Made by a program: the position numbers and the translations under genes
NCBI GenBank assembly: GCA_037903355.1
Contig: JBAJFE010000011.1
Location: 2,179,001 to 2,243,000, forward strand
DNA length: 64,000 nucleotides
Direction of reading: 5' to 3'
Origin: Trichuris trichiura
Taxonomy: Eukaryota; Nematoda; Enoplea; Trichinellida; Trichuridae
Shown: one piece after another, positions 60,101 to 64,000 of the stretch
How positions within the stretch are numbered: position 1 is the first letter of the stretch
Layout: each line of letters begins with the position of its first letter
Notes under the pieces: model-generated
Database searches by the model: none
The model's input: the letters and a program-made list of their open reading frames with translations, nothing else
What the model was told of the DNA's origin: nothing

Positions 60101-62590
60101 GTCTTCTCTTATCTTGCAACAGTATAACGTCGTGCATTTAATTTAATTATATCCAGTCCTGAAACTTCATAAGGTTCCATAAATGAACTGATTCCGTAAA
60201 AGTAGAAATTGAACTTTAGAATATCAGTTGATAATCTTAATGCTCAACACTGAGCATAAGAAAAAGTAAACAACCATTGCCATATTAATAGTGGGTCACT
60301 TGAGCGAAACGGATTTGTCAACCTTCCTTTACGTTGAAAAGAATAGCTCTCGATATGCATGCAGCTGCCACGGAGGAGACTTGAGTAAACTTGTTCAAGT
60401 ATCTCACTTGGAATGAATTATTGCGGATAGTGTTGTTCTTACGTGTTTATCTGCTGATGGCAAGGATTCAACAACCATTGACTGTCCACTTTGCAATTTG
60501 TTTCGAAAGAACTGCTGACACTATGGCGCACTGGCATTCTTCAATTTCACTCTTTTAATCCTGCTTGGAAGGAGATGCTCTGTTATTTGTGGCTTTCCGG
60601 CTCTTAATGTTCACAGGGCATAATTAGTTAATTTTCATTTTCGCAAAGACGTTATCTCTTCCGCTTGTCAGCAGCTGACTGATCTCCCATAATGCCAAGT
60701 AACGCAAAAGAAATTTACATTCGTGCTCAACACTTATCTCGACCTGGTTTCCCGCGCTACGTTCGTCTTATGTGATTGCTATTACTAATATTACAGTATA
60801 AATGGTACGTATTGATGTTGTCGTATCTGTCTAGGTTTTTATTCCAGACATTATTGTCCTGTTATTACTGTTATCTTTGCATGAAATCTGTTCCATGGCT
60901 GGAAAAAAATTTTTCATTCCCAGCGGAACCTACGGGACCTACAAGCAACGTTTCTTTTTGAGTTTGCAATAGCAGATTGTGGGACTGTTAGCTAATAAAC
61001 AGTAGCCGTTTCATTCATCATTCTTTGAGGCTGAAAAGTTGGTTTTTTAATGCAGCAACAAATGTTGAGCTGCCTTAATATTGCTGGAAACATCTTGTCC
61101 TCAAGGAAATCGCGCAACTTTGTTTACTGCGTAGTATATTTATAAGCTTTAAGACGTCGCTTTCGGTACGCTACTGGTTTATGAATAAATTATGAAGTTT
61201 TAAGGAGGCGTTGCAAAAAGCAGTAATTTCAGCTTCTCTTATTCCCAAAGCCGCTTCTGCGAGCTCTGTACGTTCATTCCCGTGACAGTGCGGTCAGCAG
61301 CGGCAAGCTTTCTATCATAGAACGTTTTTCTAGTTCCTTCTTTGACGTGGGATATGAAGCGTGCAGATTTTGTTCCCTCAGTGGCACTAGTCCAACTCGT
61401 GAAGGAACTTGTCAAACTTCGCGTGCATTACTTTTCCAACATGATTGTATTGGTCCGACATTTCTTCTTGCATAGAGAAGCGTGTTTATTTCCCTTTCGA
61501 TGTGAACTACGACGACAGACCCGAAAAAGACGAATGGAAACTGTGCACAGAACTAGCACAAAAGGAATGCAATGATGACGAGGATTGAGTTCCTAAAGAG
61601 CCAACTGCCCTTTCTCCCTACAAGAATCCTCCTTATTAAACAGCGGCGGTCATAAGAGTGAAAGTCGAAATTCCGAGTAGTAATATCGAATGCCAAAGTG
61701 CCTGAACGGCCGAAGCCTGCACACAGGTTCAATTCCCAAAAGGACAAGTTCCCGAATTGGAAGAGCTGAAATCCCGAAAGCCAGTTTCAGATATGGTTTG
61801 CAAGTCCAAATGGCCAAACGCTTACCTCAAATGGTGCTACCATGGTTGTTTTGATTTTACAGTTGTTGAATAAAGGGAAGTAAGGTGTCTAGACTTGCAA
61901 AAAAAGCGGGACCACAATACAAGCACACTTTCCTGGTCGAAAGATACTCCTTAGTTAGCAATTACGAGTACACAGCTGCATCAAGAGCATTTGGCGTATG
62001 CGTTTAGTTTTCTGGACCTCTGAAGCATACCTGAAACTTGGCTTTGAGGATTTTCGTTCGCTCAAGCTTTCTTCCTGTTCAATAACTTGTCATTTCGAAA
62101 GTTAAACCTGTGCAAAGGATCCACCAGTTCTGACCTTTTTTTCTCTATTTGTCATGTAGAAATATTCGGGATTTCGTCGATTTGACGTCTTGATCATCGG
62201 AGTTAAATTGGTTTCCGTATCCTAGCAACACCAGATGTTCCACCAATATCCTCGTTATCTAAAAAGAACGTCTTTCTCGTTGTGCCATCAGGTTGTCAAA
62301 TATTGACGGCAGGCACAGGTTGTCAGTTTCCGGAGGTCACACGGCTTTACGTCAATACGCGTCGCGGGAGGTTCGTCGACTGATTGCCTCTTCGGCACGC
62401 TTCAAATGAATATGTTTTTTTCAAGCTCATGGAAAGGAAGGGAAAGGAATTCTTTAGCCTTTGTTGACACCTGCAACGCACTGCATATGGAATGAAATGT
62501 TGTTAATAATTGACGAGATTTATTCTCGCGAATTAGCTCGGGAAATGGTGAACTAATGGAGTCGTTCTGTGCCTAATGGCTAATGGTTTT
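51197..62590. other. Long stretch without supported genes
   Basis: About 11.4 kb. Many short frames on both strands, but none showed a family resemblance or a chain of splice sites. Local notes: (1) a degenerate minisatellite-like stretch at about 61660-61815; (2) two telomere-type TTAGGC units at 55732-55743. It may be intergenic or the intron of a gene extending beyond the window. Confidence 0.4.
61660..61815. repeat. Degenerate minisatellite-like stretch
   Basis: Repeated variants of a short phrase such as aaattccgagtag, ttcaattcccaaaaggac, aagttcccgaattgg, aaatcccgaaagcc and aagtccaaatggcc, at irregular spacing of about 17-22 bases. Copies are poorly conserved, so the call is tentative. 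Confidence 0.35.
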
Positions 62591-62621
62591 TCACAGATTA
62601 GGCTAATTCCATATTCGTCTA

Positions 62622-62844
62622 ATGCGAGTACAAAAAGGCTCTTTGTTCGCACTCTTTATTGTTGTGAAGCTCTCTTTGACCGGCGGCTCTTATTCTGCTG
62701 CAAATAAAGTAGCTGAATTAGCGACGTTACCTCCGGATACTGACAGACGTCTAAAAGCAGTAGAACGATGGAAGTACGTTTCTTCAGATGGTTCAGACAT
62801 TTTTTCGCTGCCCAGCCCATACCTAAGCATTTATCGCCTCCGGT
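62622..62844 (+). CDS. Possible first exon of a secreted protein
   Basis: Frame begins MRVQKGSLFALFIVVKLSLT, a good signal peptide, and continues 74 codons with NKVAELATLPPDTDRRLKAV and ERWKYVSS. A donor-like site (ctccg/gtaaag at 62845) overlaps the stop. An acceptor-like tttttcacag ends 25 bases before the ATG, as in trans-spliced nematode genes. No family is recognised and no second exon was found in the remaining 1.1 kb. Confidence 0.35.
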
Positions 62845-62849
62845 AAAGC

Positions 62850-64000
62850 TTTTAAATTATAAAAGCAGCAAGGTGCTTCGCGGTTTGATAGTGTTCCTAA
62901 GCCTATGCATTTCGTAATTTTTCAACTAAGAGCGGAAAAGCTTGTCTGTAACTTTGCTCTTCCTGCCGTGAGTGTTTTTTGAATTATTTACGCATGTAAA
63001 AGCCTGTTTCAGTTGCGACTTGTTTTATCATACTATCGTAGGCTTTATGTTAATATATTAATGCATGCGTAGGTGAACAGCATAGTGGTTGTTAATCTAA
63101 GCAAAGTCGCCGCGTGGTTTCAGCATAACCGGATAGACGATATCCCTCAACACTTGGAAATTTCCTGCCACCTTACGTGCATTAAAGGCATTAGAATGCA
63201 TATTTATCAGCACCTTGCTCAATTTGTATTTTTTTCTTGATGACAATTACGTCGTCCTCAAAAGCATGACCGCAATGGTAAAAAGGAGCAAAAGCGTTCA
63301 TCGAATTGGTACATAAGGATCTGCCAACCGATTTCTAGTTTTCATAGGTTGGAGTAATGACTGCGTGACAAAGAATAACTGCTGAAGTTTATTCCTTTGA
63401 ATATGGAGTTAAGAAGCAGCGCCTCTGTTATGGCGAGTTTATGTGGTCAAAACATTTTTTACCATTACTATGCAAATGAGAACACTTTTTCGTGTTGTAT
63501 TGGTTAGCTAAGTCGTTTGAACAGTTTTGTGGACAACATTAGGGTCATGATGCAATGTTAGCTAGAATTCATTTAGACTGCAAAACGATTGGCTTTTCGT
63601 ATTGTCTAAGTCCAGTAAATTTGGTTGAGTTAGTTGCGTCCAATCCAATAGTGACTACGTAATCCACATTTGAATTCGGTTGACCAGAAACAAGGATGTT
63701 AGCCGTGCATGCGTCATCGTTTCGTTCCATTTATCCAACTTTCCGTCCTTTGGTCACATTGGCGCATTTGGCATAGGCGATCGATTAGGCATTTATTTTA
63801 TTTGAATAAATGAAAGATGAATCCTGTTCTCAGTTTGCAAAGCTGAACGCTGATTATAATTTTCTGCCTGAACCATTGAAGCGTACGGCTGCGGTAAATG
63901 CACGGTAGGGAATTTTAACATTTTTTATTAACGACTACCACATAGTCTAAAGCCTTATCTACGCTTTGTCTTGCTAGTTCAGGTGACCGAATGAATCATT
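62850..64000. other. Right edge, no gene seen
   Basis: No convincing exon or repeat in the last 1.1 kb. A continuation of the possible gene at 62622 may lie beyond the window. Confidence 0.35.

Noticed and set aside
61690..61750. tRNA-like ggttcaattccc
   Set aside because: No acceptor stem, D-arm or anticodon arm can be folded around it.
1..64000. CRISPR arrays, bacterial operons, phage or insertion sequences
   Set aside because: Nothing of the kind is present; the genes are spliced and of animal type.

Overview
This is a eukaryotic window, most likely from a clade I parasitic nematode of the Trichuris type. The reasons are split genes with very short introns (mostly 41-65 bases, GT-AG), no operons of bacterial kind, clear animal housekeeping genes (ribosomal protein L35, TFIP11/STIP, TRAPPC9, a BCAR3/SH2D3-type adaptor) and a cluster of secreted trypsin-like and cystatin-like genes. 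The species assignment is an inference. All exon models were built by hand from reading frame, splice sites and remembered family alignments, without a search.

Layout. Bases 1-10265 are a satellite array with a unit of about 440 bp. The first 3.4 kb run in + orientation, 3.4-8.03 kb in - orientation, and then + again. Copies at the left are nearly identical; copies decay steadily to the right. The array runs off the left edge and ends about 65 bases past the stop codon of a five-exon UDP-glucuronosyltransferase (- strand, 10329-12349). A Cys-rich secreted protein (+, 15076-16786) and a small membrane-like protein (+, about 17554-18159) follow, then a hairpin element. Next come TFIP11 (-), rpl-35 (+, with a pogo/Tigger-like MITE in its long intron) and the SH2 plus CDC25-like adaptor (-). 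Between 28 and 34 kb there are several plausible but unidentified minus-strand exons.

From 34.4 to 42.2 kb lies a cluster derived from trypsin-like proteases: one single-domain gene, one ten-exon gene that fuses two protease domains through a poly-Ser and Pro/Thr-rich linker, and a decayed 5' fragment. All three intact protease domains have lost catalytic residues. The space between them holds two large hairpin (foldback) elements. TRAPPC9 (-, 44236-48693) follows with 19 exons. Two tandem cystatin-like genes (50.3-51.2 kb) have lost the usual inhibitory QxVxG loop. The remaining 51.2-64 kb shows no gene I can support, apart from one possible secreted first exon at 62.6 kb.

The housekeeping genes act in splicing, translation, vesicle tethering and tyrosine-kinase signalling and have no visible link to each other. 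The accessory theme is secreted proteins built on protease and protease-inhibitor folds whose active sites have been lost, next to repeat-rich DNA.
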